From Panicum virgatum (Eukaryota > Streptophyta > Magnoliopsida > Poales > Poaceae), in assembly GCF_016808335.1 (NCBI RefSeq), contig NC_053153.1:16131033-16195032 (forward strand): 64,000 bases of DNA. The letters run 5' to 3'. Positions 11,043 through 23,297 of the stretch are shown one piece after another. Made by a program: the position numbers and the translations under genes. Positions within the stretch are counted from its first letter, which is position 1. Each line of letters begins with the position of its first letter. Below the pieces are notes generated by a model, which did no database searches, was not told the origin of the DNA, and saw only the letters and a program-made list of their open reading frames with translations.

Positions 11043-12808
11043 GGAACTCCCTTGATCACCAGACCCTCTTCAGGAAGTGCCAACAACCCAGTCCTTGTCG
11101 GGGAACAGCTGCGTTGGTCTTGTTAACAAGGATTGCAAATTGAGAAATATGAAGCCGTTTCGAGCTGCTGTTTTGTTGTTTGGCCTCCTCACCTACATGA
11201 TTTGTAGCAATAGTCCAGTGGAGAACAAAATATTTTTCTTCTCCGTGGAGTTATCACAATGATGACAAAGAAGAACGGGGCGTTAGATAGGACAGCTGTG
11301 CTGTTGCCCATGGTTAGTGTGAGGAGTTGGGAGGGAAGATAAAAGTTGGCGGGAAAGGGACAGTTAACTTTGTACTAAAAGGGTAGGGCAGAGCAATTTT
11401 TTCTTGAGTTTCCCTGATAGTGTCAGAACCCAAAAGAAGTGCACAAAAGCTGCTTTGCTATTATAGCATTTCATTCATTCGTTCATAGTTGAGTCAACGG
11501 GATTACTTATGGTCCTAAAGTTAAAGATTACTACGTTGCTTTTTGTATTGTTTCCATTTGATATACATAGTTTAAGAACGCGCTAAACTATTATTTCCGA
11601 TCAAAAGCTTAGTGCAAAACATAGGAAGATATAGATATCATCATCAGGATATGTATGACCTGTAGAATTGGAAATTGAGATGAAGTGATGGCATAATATC
11701 AATCTTGCATATTCTGACCTCCAGACATCATCATCAGGATTCAGGATATGTAATTATGTATGACGGGTCCAAGGGATCTTCTGGGTTCTGGGTTAGTGGC
11801 AGGCATGCGTGCTTGCTGCGATTGGCATATGACTTGCTGGAATGGACTGCTAGCCAGTGGGCATCTGGAAAATAATTCATAATAGTATCAGTCGAGAAAA
11901 GAAATTAATAATAGCCACTACGTAATATTCAGTTCAGTCATATACACTGGATTTTCTAGGGGTCCTGAAAAATTATTTTGGGTTTCTAAAAGTTACCATT
12001 TCTTCCCGGTGATAGTCCTGGATATATCCACTATCACTTACCACTTCAGCGCACAGTTCTTGTCAAGTTCGACTGACTTGAAGTAACCAATCACTTACCA
12101 GTTACCACTACCAAAATTCCACGAAAAGACGATAGGCATCTGATCACATCATACACAATTTGGACAGGATCATCTGAGCACGATGAACTCATGTTCATGT
12201 TCCACGCTTGCATACAGGTAAATAATTAGAACAGTATGTTGGTTTTTTTAGAGGAATCAACGGGGCAAGAAGCCTACCTAAACTCGAATTCTCAATCAGT
12301 GGATCGAAATACAACTCACAGGGAATTTGCCAAGTGGCCGGATTCATTGTAAAGTGTAGTAAGTGGGTTCATGGACCTATTTCAGATTTCTGCCCAAGAC
12401 TGAATCTCAGGTAAGTTTTAGGGAGTACAGATCCAATTGAGTTCAGATATCCCAGTCCAAAATAAGCTAAAACCATTTTCTTAAATTTTCCGTCAGCACT
12501 AACCATGATAAGGTACGGTCAAACTTGGATCGTCTAACCATCTGCTGTGGTAGTTGACGTCAACCGTGAATAATTGTTTTCAGATAAGCATCAGATAATC
12601 TCTTTCTTCGGGGCCCTAGCTGTGTGACATTGACCTGTTAATTTCGGTCATTATGTTGATCGGTCACGTTGCGATCAATCAATGTCCCACGCGTTGAACT
12701 CGTGTAGTTGACGAGAAGGCACCTTCTTTCTATTTTTACCCTGTCTTCGTGTGGAGTGGGTGAGGGTATGTAGGGTGGGGTTGGGAAGATAGGCACTAAA
12801 CTTTAAAG
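11043..12808. other. 3' flank of the WRKY gene and intergenic spacer
   Basis: The probable 3' UTR runs to about 11.46 kb. The rest holds no believable gene. A cluster of W-box cores lies at 12517-12713, including a 12-bp perfect palindrome at 12553-12564 (listed separately). Confidence 0.5.
12517..12713. promoter_or_regulatory. cluster of W-box cores with a 12-bp palindrome
   Basis: GGTCAA at 12517, the perfect palindrome GTTGACGTCAAC at 12553-12564, TTGACC at 12630-12635 and GTTGAC at 12708 occur within 200 bp. The palindrome combines two facing W-box cores with a TGACGTCA bZIP site. No adjacent gene start was found, so any role is inferred. Confidence 0.35.
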
Positions 12809-12830
12809 CTATAGTCCAAGGCTAGTCTTA

Positions 12831-13966
12831 GGGCGCATTTAGTTGCCAAAAAAATTTGGGCAAAATTTGCTGGCAACGTTTACAACACTAATTAGGTGTA
12901 TTAAATCTTACTATTACTAATTGGAGGCTCCTTTAGAGCCTTCACGTGAAGCCACCTAGAATTCTAGGTGGACACTCTGAAAAAATAGAGAAATTCTATA
13001 AATTCTCACAAAAATCAGAAACACCCAACCATCAATCCAACAACTCTAATTATAATAACCATCAGATCTGTTATTTTTCCTAATAAATTACCCATCTCTG
13101 CTATTATGAAAATAGACTAAAGTAACCCCCTAAACATGTATCTAAATTACCCACCTCTACCATTATAAAAAAATCTAAAGTAACCCCCTAATCTTTGCGT
13201 AAATTACCCACCTATGACATTATAAAAATAATACAAATACCCCCTAAATTTGCATATAAAATATCCAATTATGTCATTATTATTACAAGTTAAATTACTC
13301 GTAAATTTGAATCTAAATTATATAATTACAATAATATATTAAAGTGCACCAATATAAAATTTTAAATTACTATTCCTATCATTATTAATATATTATTTAT
13401 ACAAATATTTATATAAAAATACTACGCACGATATATGTCACCATATATTCATGTATGATGGAAGAGATAAGAACACAAATTCACAAACAAATTGTTCAAC
13501 TAAACATATATTGAATATACATGGAGGTTCACAAAATGAAATCTATTGTAACTAAATAATAAAAATATATATTTTAGAGTATGTGTTAGAATATTTAATG
13601 GATGAAAAGGGCGTGAGATGAATAATTATAATTATTAATCTTATTTTTATATTAATTCTAATTAGCTCGTGCGGTAGCACGGGTTGACAGACTAGTATAG
13701 ACTAATTATGAAACTAATTACACGGATGGACGAGAAAACGCGAGGTGAATCTATTAAGCCTAGTTAATCAATCATTAGAGATTGTTTACTGTAGCACGAT
13801 ATTATCTAATCATTGCATAATTAGGTTCATTAGATTCATCTCGCGATTTCACCCGGGAGTTATAGAATGGATTTTTGTCAGTTATCCATATTTAATACTC
13901 TTAATTATTGGTCAAATGTTCGAAGTTACTGTAGCGCAGGAAAAATTTTGAGAACTAAACAAGGCC
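12831..13966. mobile_element. PIF/Harbinger (Tourist-like) MITE split by a Helitron
   Basis: Ends GGGCGCATTTAGTT (left) and the complement of GGCCTTGTTTAGTT (right) are flanked by TTA at 12828-12830 and 13967-13969. With the inner Helitron (12906-13695) removed the element is 346 bp, the size of its relatives at 1863-2199 and 39750-40093, and the sequence across the junction reads through as a normal member. Confidence 0.85.
12906..13695 (+). mobile_element. non-autonomous Helitron, 790 bp
   Basis: It begins with TC (TCTTACTATTACTAATTGG) and ends in CTAG at 13692-13695. A short hairpin (CGTGC, loop GGTA, GCACG, 13668-13681) lies 10 nt before that end. It sits exactly between A (12905) and T (13696) without target duplication, the Helitron insertion rule. 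The interior is AT-rich with repeated words such as AAATTACCCACCTCT and AAGTAACCCCCTAA. No Rep/helicase is encoded. Confidence 0.9.
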
Positions 13967-14148
13967 TTAATAAAAATTTCATGAAGAGTTTCATAGCATT
14001 AAATTTTATGCCACATCAGAGAGAATAAGAGAGTTTCATGGGATGAAAGAGAAATTTCATCCCTATGAAACTCAGTGGGCACAGTACCTAATTCTCAATC
14101 GTATTAACCGTGCCATAAAATTATGCACTGAGATTGGTCTAAGGCTAT

Positions 14149-15440
14149 CATTATTTTAATCCTTATTCACGTATGTTTCGTAGATAAAGATCATTAATGT
14201 TTAGGTCTATACACCAACTAAGGCCCTCTTTTGGAGGGTTTCTTGAACATCTCATGCACCAGCTTCTCAAGGAGCCCTACCAAACAGATGAATCGCGAAC
14301 GGCTTCGACGATGAAGCTCCTGAAATCCTACTGACTGGAGCAGTTTGGCGGAGCATGAGGGAAAAAAAAAGATGGCTCCTCGCGGCTCCTCTTTGTGGTC
14401 TTCCCATCTTATCATCGGGAGGGAGCAAGAGACTCGCAACAGCTTCAATTCCACCAGAGGAGTCGAAGCCCAAGTCATCTTTGTAGATGATGCAGCCTTG
14501 CGAAATGCCCCCTAAATATAGGATACGGAACCATTAAAGTTTGAAACATCTAAGTAGGAGTGCGCTAGGATTTTAATCCTAGTGTCACGCACAACTCCAC
14601 CACCAAACTAGTAGTGTTTTTGTCCTTATTCACCACATATATTATGTAGACAAAACAATAGCATGATATTTAAGAATATTTCCATCATATCATTTGATCG
14701 ATCACTGCCACAGCATGCTCAACTCTATTACATTCTCTAGAATAAATGGAAAACCATAAAGGAACTAAAACTTGAGAGTCAGGCCACGGGATTTGCTCAG
14801 GCCTACTACATGGGCCAAGTAGGGAGGTTTCAACTTTCAACCGCCACGAGGAGAAGAGGACCGACCAACAGAATGGCGATGGGCCGCAAAAGGCAGGCTG
14901 GTCCCAAATGTATTGCTTTCCCCCGACCCAGGCCTTAGATTTTTTTTATTAAAAAAAGTTGCCATGTCCCTCTCATGTCCTAGGACACACCACTCGTGTG
15001 AGAGCAAGTATTTATGAGTGGCTGAGAGCCGGCTGAGAGTCTACGTGGATCAAGAGAGAGAAGAGAGTGGACGTCTGGTCATCCGTCTGCTCAAGCCGGC
15101 TGAGAGGTTCTGTATGTGCTTCCATTGGTTGAGGTAGTGGGCTGCCACCATCATTGTATTTCTCCCAGCCAGCCGTGGGCGGTACTAGTAGAAGGCATCT
15201 TTGCCTGGATAATGATATTAGTAGAACTGTAGAAGGCATACACACATATACGGATTACTGCGACATTGCTATTTGCTGGTTTGCTTATTCTCAAATGCCG
15301 CAGCGCTTCATTTGAATCATATCGCTCCAACATCCTTCAGTTTTAGTTAAATTCAGTTTGATTCTTGCATGCCATGCTTAGAAATTTCGCAGCTAAAATT
15401 TGTATGCTGGCTGGCTCGATGATGCATGCATGCTAGTATG
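14149..15440. other. intergenic spacer, 3' side of the zeta-type gene
   Basis: No gene is supported. A segment around 14220-14515 begins GGCCCTCTTTTGGAGGG and ends near GCCCCCTAA. This hints at another Tourist-like element, but the ends match too weakly to claim it. The 3' UTR of the minus-strand gene should occupy the last few hundred bases. Confidence 0.4.
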
Positions 15441-18400
15441 CTACGAGGCAGCAGTAGCAGCAGCTTGTGTCTCCGGCTCGGTGCCGTTGGCGGCGGCGGC
15501 CGCCTTCTCCTCCGCGGAGCAGATGGCCTCCAGGAGGAGGTGGCACTGCGCCGCCTTGGTCTCGCCGTTGGCGGCGGCCTCCTCGATGGAGCGGATGGCC
15601 TCCCGGAGCTGGCGCTGGGCGGCGGCGCGCGACGGCGAGGCGATCATGTCCTCCCAGATGGAGCGGGCGCCGCAGGTGGTGGTGCCGTCGGGGTAGAGGT
15701 CGTGCACGGAGGTGGCGTTCTCGTTCAGCCTGCTCACCTTGTCCAGGCAGTCGATCTCCCGCGGCTCCACCAGCAGGCTGCTGTTGAGCCCGTCCTTCCA
15801 CGCGATCAGCTGCCATGCCAGCAGCATTCATATATCATTGCATCGCACAATTGAAAAGAGCGAGGAATCAATCAGTCTCCGATCATCATCTGCATCGATC
15901 AGGTTCCATGCGTAATCAATTGCATAGTAAGAACAATAATGTTAATAATTACCTGCGCGGATCCCAGGGAGTTGGTGCTGTAGAGCCTGGCCCCGTCGAC
16001 GAGGCGGCTGTAGCTCTGGAACGCGGCGGCGAAGCGCTTGTGCGACTGGAGCTGGGACCGGACCCGGACGGCCCGCCTGGTGACAATGGCCCTCCGGATG
16101 CCCCTGGCTACGGCGAGGTAGGCGTCGCAGACCACCCCGACGACCTCGATCCGGTAGGGCCTCCGGGCCCCCGGCGGCGGCGCGCCGTCGGCGTCGTCCA
16201 CCTCCCAGTAGGTCTCGGTGACGACGGCGCCGTCCTCCCCGGCCTTGTAGCCGGGGCCCATGCGGTAGCGGCGGCGGTGCACGGCGCGCGCCATGGCGAT
16301 GGTCTGCTCCACGAAGGGCTCCCACGAGAGGGTGCCGTCCAGGATCACGTCCCGCCCCTCGTTCAGCGCCGTCACCAGCAGCGACGACGCCGCGTCCGTC
16401 GACGACTGGTGCACCTGCATGCCAGCCCACACAACAGCAGCATAAACGATGGGCCACTCGGACCAGCCCAATTTTATTTTAGCCCATTCATAGTCCAACC
16501 AAACTCACCCTGTCGAGGTAATTTAAATTTGGCAGTCTTTATAGTGAAGTTTCCTACGTACCCCTCAAAAAAAAAGTTAATTTAATTTTTTTTGAAATAA
16601 AATTTAAATTCGGCAGAGCGATTTCATTCAACTCTCTGGCTGGCATTTCTGCATTGTCTAGTCATTCCCCTGTCCACCAACCATGTACTACAGTACTAGT
16701 GAGCAGTCTGCCTGCTGCCAGTACACACTAGTGTCTCTGCTTCAGTCTCCCCCGGCACGTGAACAGATCGAATCCTGGCCCCTCCACGTCATCGATCCTA
16801 CGTGGACCCACCCGGCAAAGATACCACAGCGCCTACGTGTTCCATAGACGACCACAGTCCAAGGCCACACACAGGTCTTGGTGGTACCACTGGCTCTGCA
16901 GACAGGCATAGTGCCCAGCTGTCCACTGGCGTCTACAGTACTCATGCATCTCCTTTGTGTGATGACATGGGATTGGAAAGCTGGACGGCTGCACATGAGT
17001 ATGACATGCATGCATGGACCATATATCTCTCAATCAGACTAGAAAAGCGTGAAAATATCTGTTTTCAAATACGAACCGTGCGATCTTTATAATTTGCTAA
17101 CATGGGGAACAGATGTATTTAGAAAAATAGATGATGGACAAGTTGATGTGGACATGTGGTCAAGGCCGGGCTAGCTCATCAAGGCGACAAGTAGACGAGC
17201 AAAGCTAAGCTAGCGTCGGTCGAACAACTGTGACGACGACGCTACGGGCAGCTAGCCGCTCCATGTGCGGTGCTGATACCACCCACGCACGGTAGTCCAG
17301 CGGCCGGTTGGCCACTCGTCCTTTTCTCGCTTCCAACCATAGTGTTCTCATCAACCACGCATCGCCTAACCTTTCCTTGAATCGATCAGCAATTTTCTAC
17401 TGCTACTAGCACGCATGCTTGTTGTGATGCCTACGAGCAACTCCCTATGCCTACTGGAAATGTGAAAGAAACAGCTGATCGAACGGCAGTTACGTTGTTC
17501 ATGCTGCAATGAACAGTGGCGGAGCACGGGTGAACTGCTAGGGGGGACTGAGCAACCTTGATATCACATTTAGGAGGGCTAAGCACTGTTATTTGTATGG
17601 AAGATAAAATGATAGTGAAAAAACTTCATGGACTGCCGGCCAGTAGGGGGGGCTGGAGCCCCCAGCACCCCCCTGGCTCCGCCGCTGGCAATGAAGGAGG
17701 CCGGGACAGAGATGGGCAGCAGCAGCAGTGCTGACGAGGACGAGAGAACAATAATGCAGAGGCACAGTAGCGTAGGGTATAGGGGGCACGTACGAGCTCG
17801 GCTGTCTGGAGCATGTCGTTGTGGTGTCCCATGGAGCTGATGGCGCGGTAGATGACGTCCGTCTCCTTGAAGGCGTCGGCCTCCACCACCACCGCGTTCG
17901 CCCAGAGCGCCTCCTCCCTGATGCCCTTGAGCACCGTGCTCTTGCCGGCGCCCATCCCGCCGCCCATCAGCAGCAGCACCGGGCTCCGCTCCGAGTGCGC
18001 CACGGGGGCCATCACGTCCGTGCACTGCTGCGCGTCGTCGTCGTCGCCGCCGCCGTTCGCCGCGATGCCGCCGATCGCCTTCATCTCCTCCACCAGCGAC
18101 GAGAACACGCGCGTCACCTTCAGGTCACGCGTCACGCGCTCGAAACGCTGCTTCCTGTCCATACATGTTCAATTATTAGTTTGCTGTTTAATTTCATCTT
18201 CATTCTAATTGACTACTGTCCATAAGTTTGCACTGAACTTCAGGTCCAACAACCGAATGAAAGCTAGTTAAATGGGCCAGAACAACTTGATCATGATGGT
18301 TGACCCGCTCATCACTAGCTCGATCAGCTAGGCAAGCATGATGGCGCCACCTAATCCACTCATCAGTTTGCATTCTATGCATATGCATCTACTCCCTCCG

Positions 18401-21400
18401 TATTGGTAAAGGAAGTCGTTTTGGACAAGATTTGAGTCAAATATTAGAAATATAAATCATTAATAACTTTTAAGTTGTTGAGTTTACAAATGTGAAAATT
18501 ATATGAATAGATTTGTCTTGAAAAACACTTTCATAAAAATTTACGTATATAACTTTTCTATAAATATGCTTTTAAAAATAAGAGATCAAAGTTGTGTTTT
18601 GAAGACCGTGTCGTTGTTCTAAATGACTTTTTTTACCAATGCGGAGGGAGTACAAATATTTTTGAGGAAATTGGCAACCGATTTCGCTTTGCGAGTTTAC
18701 ACCTCCCACTTTGTCATCTGGCCACAGACAGGGGCTAGCAGTAGGTACCAATATTGATCTGCTATTCGTCCGTACATGATGGCAAATGGTCTGCACAGTT
18801 CTCTGACCAGACCACATGATGCATGCAGTTGGTGAGCCTGGCCTACTGTAACCATCATGTAGCCCTAAAATTGTTCCATCACGCCACTAATGATGACTAT
18901 ACTTGTCGTACCTCTAAACTCTTTTTTTTTTACTAAGTGAAGAGAAGTAAAATTGCCGTCCGAAAAAGTAAGAGAAGTAACAATAAATGAACCCCCTATT
19001 TGTTTTTTCTTAAAAAAGAAAACAATATATAGACCTGGTCACTCGTCCAAGAAGCCTGCTCAGCATCTATATCTAGCCAGGATCAAAAAGTTTGATTGGA
19101 TAGGTCAAAACAATTGAAATAAACATATTTGTCGATGAGTCCCTACAAATTAAAATTGTGGAATGATAAAAGTTTGGTAGCCTAAAATGTTGATTTTGCT
19201 TTACAGGTACAAATAATACTCCACATATATAGTCAAATATGCCATATACAGCTAGTATGCCTTCTGCAATAATTACTATAAATTACCAAGACTTGGTGGT
19301 AGGGATTCCGTTTGGTCCTCTATTATATGGATGCAAATCGTTAGTGCTCCCGTCGTTCGCATATATTATTGGTGTGGACCTTATGAAGAGCGTGCTCAAG
19401 ATGACATATTGATGTGAGGGCATTATTTTGCCATTTTCCAAGTACAAAAGATTTGATTTAGTACCAATAGCATCACTATTCGCTTTTGAAAAATATCTAG
19501 CCAGTCTTACTACTTCTGCAAAAATTAAACTGAACTTTGTTTTTGTGTGTAGTCATGTTCTTAGGAAAATATACGATAAGAACAATAAAGAAAACAAGAA
19601 ACTGCAATCGGTTTTCACCTTGTTGCTTCCATGCAGACGTTCCTCCACTTGTTTGTCGTACCGCAGTCCACTGTCAAGGCCTGCATTCGTGAGTGATGGC
19701 AAAGTTATATATGGCGAAGTCCTTTAGATGTACAACTTGCACTAATTGTGTTCCAAATTTTTCGAGCGCCTCTTTCATTTGACAAAAAGCATCTTATAAA
19801 GTGGTCCACACACAAACGCGCGCGCACACACACAAAAGAAAAAAACATGGGAGTTGAGCGTGGCAGAAAACCTTTCCAAAACAGAAAATATATATCTATT
19901 TCCTTTATTTTTTTTGAGATCACGCGTAGCTATGAAGATGTGTCCGACCGGGAACTGTTGTGCTATCACTTCATTAAAAAATGTGGACATACCGAGCTGA
20001 TGAGATAGGTAGCATGGTCCCAATGGAAGGCGAAATATGCCAGGATGCATCTGTCCAGCTCCTCTAAGAACTTGGCATAGAGGGACTCGGCGTCCTTGAC
20101 ATTCGCCAAGAACCCGTAGATGTCCTCCATGCAATTCTTGCTGCTCCTGAGGTAGTTGTTGGCCAATTTGCAGAGCTGTGGGCACTCGTTGATGTCCTTG
20201 AACCCCATCTGCCTCGCTGCGCATACAAAGAAATTTTAAAAATGTTAACACAGAAATGGTACTAGCGGATAGTACTATTGTGCAAAAAAGAAGAGAGATT
20301 CATGCAAGCCGGCCGATGAAAATCGGACGGCTGTGATGAGTTCGGATGTCGCCTAGCCTCGCCGCGCGCTGGTCCGTTGCCATGTGCATCTGATCAACAT
20401 CAGCTCGTGTATCGGGTTGACGGCGACAACGGGGACCCGTCACTCAAGCTACGCAACTCAGTTCGCCGCTAAGCTAATTGCCATGTTGCTTATCATCGTC
20501 TCTCCCAACAAACGCTATCCTTTTCCATTTATATATCGTTCAGGATGACACGCCGTCGATAGCTACGCGTGACTATTTGCCATATATACAAACTGTGGTT
20601 GGCACATCACTCAATGTCAGGAAAAAAAATAAGATTAGTAGAATTTGACTGTTTCATGGAAACACCATCAGCGCTCATTGTAGGAATGATGCATATATAG
20701 GTTCAAATGCCAGTATATATCTTATTGGAACCACTACGAATGGCTACCATTTATTTATTAGTAACTTGAAGCACCTAAATGTTTTTTTTCCAAAAAAAAA
20801 ATCTCTGACGAACAGAGACACGGAAGGCTGAACACAGCGAGCTGAGGAAAGAAAATTTCAAAAATCCATCCTGTACTTTTCCCGTTTCAGTTGAAAGACA
20901 GCTTTTATTTGTGTGCGCTTTGGTGGATAATATGAACTCTGTCCATGATTTTTGTAGAGACAAGGAAAAGCCCCGGCTTCTAATTTTGTCGGACGGCCGG
21001 GCCTTTATTGACTTGTTCTGATCATGCAATCGCAAGCACACGCGAACTGAAGGATCCTAAAAGAGTGGCAAGAGAGGCGACTACCGAATCTCCCGTCTCC
21101 ATGGAGGCATGTGGTGGACAAGAAGACCCGAGGAAGAAGAGAGCCGCAAATCAGAAGAAGAAGACGGAGAGGAGGATCACTGACCGACGTAGTGCGAGAA
21201 CTTCTCGAGGTCCTCCAAGCGGCCGGACTCGGCCACCCGGGGCCTGGGCATTTCGGGCATGGCCGCGGGCACCTCCTCCTTGCTCTTGGGCCCCCTGATC
21301 CGGCGCCGCGCCAGGGCGGCCACGGCCGCGACGGCGCCGGCGGTGGACAGCGCGGCGACGTGGAGCAGCAGCGCCCTGGCGAGCCCACCACCACCACCAT

Positions 21401-21568
21401 CTGCACAAGGAGAAGACGAACGCGCCGGGGGGACGACGATATAAGAAGAGAAGGAAAGACAGACCAGAAAGGCATAGGATCGGAGGAGGTGGAGGAGGAA
21501 TGAAGAACAAGTGCCCGAAAAGAACCGGTGGGTGGCGCGCGCGGCCGGTGCTCCTTGCCTTTTGCCAT
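15441..21568 (-). CDS. zeta-toxin-fold P-loop kinase-like protein (plant family)
   Basis: Seven coding exons on the minus strand (21568-21526, 21400-21185, 20216-19993, 19680-19619, 18154-17794, 16414-15953, 15809-15441) join in phase to 578 residues. A hydrophobic, Ala/Leu-rich segment near residues 20-45 could be a membrane anchor or organelle signal. The Walker A motif GGGMGAGKST falls at about 246-255, followed by an EADAFKETD block and a DGTLSW block of the zeta/chloramphenicol-phosphotransferase-like kinase fold. The C-terminus is Ala/Glu-rich. Bacterial zeta proteins phosphorylate UDP-N-acetyl sugars; plant members are chromosomal, lack the antitoxin partner and have no established substrate that I know of. 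The 62-nt exon is supported by exact phase and by ending in ATR just before KQRFERV. The first exon (14 residues, donor CCG/GTTC) is the least certain. Introns hold a hAT-like MITE and a Stowaway MITE. Confidence 0.88.
17514..17687. mobile_element. hAT-like MITE, 174 bp, in an intron of the zeta-type gene
   Basis: Ends CAGTGGCGGAGC and GGCTCCGCCGCTG form imperfect inverted repeats. The 8-bp direct repeat GCAATGAA flanks the element exactly (17506-17513 and 17688-17695), diagnostic of hAT-type insertion. It lies in the intron between exons 17794-18154 and 15953-16414, about 105 bp from the donor site. Confidence 0.88.
18392..18650. mobile_element. Stowaway MITE, 259 bp, in an intron
   Basis: CTCCCTCCGTATTGGTAAA at the left and its near-complement ending GCGGAGGGAG at the right are flanked by TA (18390-18391 and 18651-18652), the Tc1/mariner target duplication. 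The interior is AT-rich. It lies in the zeta-type gene's intron between the mini-exon and the P-loop exon. Confidence 0.9.
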
Positions 21569-21798
21569 GGCGCGCGGCCGGCCGGACGGGGGGAATGGGA
21601 ATCAGGATCGGCTGGGCGCGCGGGGACGGGGCGCACCAATGCAAATTCCCGGGTCGCGATCTATCCCCGGGGGAGAGCAGATGCCGGTGGGAGCTGAGGC
21701 GCTAGAGGCTGGCCCGCGCTGGCGCCTCCGGCCTCCCTCTTGCTCGCTCTCGCCCACACCGCAGTAGCGCACGAAAGAGACGGCGCGGGCGCCGCGTG

Positions 21799-21809
21799 TT
21801 TATATTATA
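21799..21809 (-). promoter_or_regulatory. TATA region of the zeta-type gene
   Basis: On the minus strand the sequence reads TATAATATAAA in GC-rich surroundings, about 230 bp upstream of the proposed start codon. The Sirevirus LTR begins at about 21857, roughly 50 bp further upstream, so only a minimal native core promoter remains next to the gene. Confidence 0.55.
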
Positions 21810-23297
21810 CCGGGGATCAGCCGGGGGAAGAAGATATCGGGAGAGAAGACGCGGCTTACCGAAACCGGCGACTAAGGAGGGTGAATGAGACCTGATCAAA
21901 AATTCTTTTGAAATCGATCCGCCGGCCTATATCCTAAAATCACCACAAGCCCTTAAGAGTTCTAGGTGAAATTTGAAATAATTATAAAAGAGCTAAACCA
22001 TCACAAACAACCTCTAGAACGAGCGAGCGAAAACTCAGAGACAAACGAGCAAATCAGCAGACCTGGCAGACGCAGACCGATCAGACCGCTTATACAAACC
22101 GGTCAGACCGGTCGGGCTGGAATTAAAATCCGAGACCGGTCAGACCGGTTTCACCGACCGGTCAGACCGGTTGCTCCCAGACAGCCCGCAAACAAAGCTT
22201 TAAATGTTGAATCTCGAGCAAACGAAGTCCAAATCCAACAAAACTGGGAGGATACCTTCACATCTGTCCCGTGAACATATCCCTAAGAGATCTCTCCCAA
22301 AATATTAAAGGATCTTGAGAATTCGGGGGAAGATCAAAGTGGATTGGGGTTTTCTCAAGAACACAAAAACTCCAATTCGTGAGAACTCGCGATTCCAGGG
22401 GGTTTGGCACTAGGCTAGATTCATAGAAATCGTCACAAAGAGTACAACAAATCACGAATTCAAAGGGTTGTCTCCTCCAAATACAAAACACACAAAAAGA
22501 GGAGAATTCGAACCCAAAACGCAAGAGAGGAGGGAGAGGACGAGAACTCAGCACACAAAAGTGAGTCTCAAATGAATTTCATTCATTAATCGCAGAGGAA
22601 TTCACCTATACAAATTCTAGAGCCATCCGCCCATCATCCTACCAACTAATTTGAGAGATTAGCTAAACCCTAACCCTCTTTTGCGTTGGAGTCCTTTGCC
22701 CTAACCTGGAGCAGGGGCAAGAAGAAGGAAAAACGAAGAGGATACAAAAAGACTCAAGAGACTCACCCAGCCACGGGCTGGTGGGGGTATTTATACTCAG
22801 CTGCTGCGGCCAGACCGGTTAGACCGGTCCAAGGGACCGGTCAGACCGGTCGGGTCTGCAGCAGCCCTGTACACGTCCTCAATCAACGGTGGAGTTTCTT
22901 TCTTCGACTCGAAGTCTTCCCTGTGATGCCTCCACGTTGAGGAAGATCCAGTCCGCGGTTTTGGAGGGTCCGCGAAACCCGGGTAGATGGCCGATTTTGA
23001 GAAAACCGCCAAAACTCCAAGCGTGGGAAGATTCCCGCCACCACGCCGTGGCCCTAGACGCCGTTCCCGCCTCGGCCTCCTGACGGCCCTAGACGCCGCC
23101 CGACGCCGGTCACCTCCTCGCCCGCAGCGAGTGCCTAGACGCCGTCGATGCCCGTCGCCTCCGTCAGTCCCGAGACCGACACCCGTGCCTCCACGACTTG
23201 GCGTCTTCAACCGCCGTCCGCCTGCTTGGTTTTGTGGCGCAAACCAAGAAACCCGCCATCCGTCGCCGCTTGCGCCCTCGATCCAGGAGTGGACGCC

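Larger units (their letters stand above)
12809..14148. mobile_element. outer MITE hosting nested insertions (probable)
   Basis: The left piece 12809-12830 (ending AAGGCTAGTCTTA) and the right piece 13970-14148 (ending AGATTGGTCTAAGGCTAT) look like two ends of one short inverted-repeat element. The right piece has the repeated GTTTCATG/GAAACT blocks of a widespread grass MITE type. The PIF/Harbinger-type MITE 12831-13966 sits between them with a perfect TTA duplication. The outer boundaries are less certain than the two inner elements. Confidence 0.5.

Noticed and set aside
14218..14515. Possible further Tourist-like element
   Set aside because: End similarity is too weak and no target duplication was confirmed.
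15400..16585. Long plus-strand frames opposite the zeta-type exons
   Set aside because: They mirror GC-rich exons whose minus-strand frames show protein motifs and correct splice phases.
21111..21767. Plus-strand GC-rich frames near the zeta-type gene start
   Set aside because: Antisense shadows of the first exons and leader; Arg/Ala/Gly bias and no domain.
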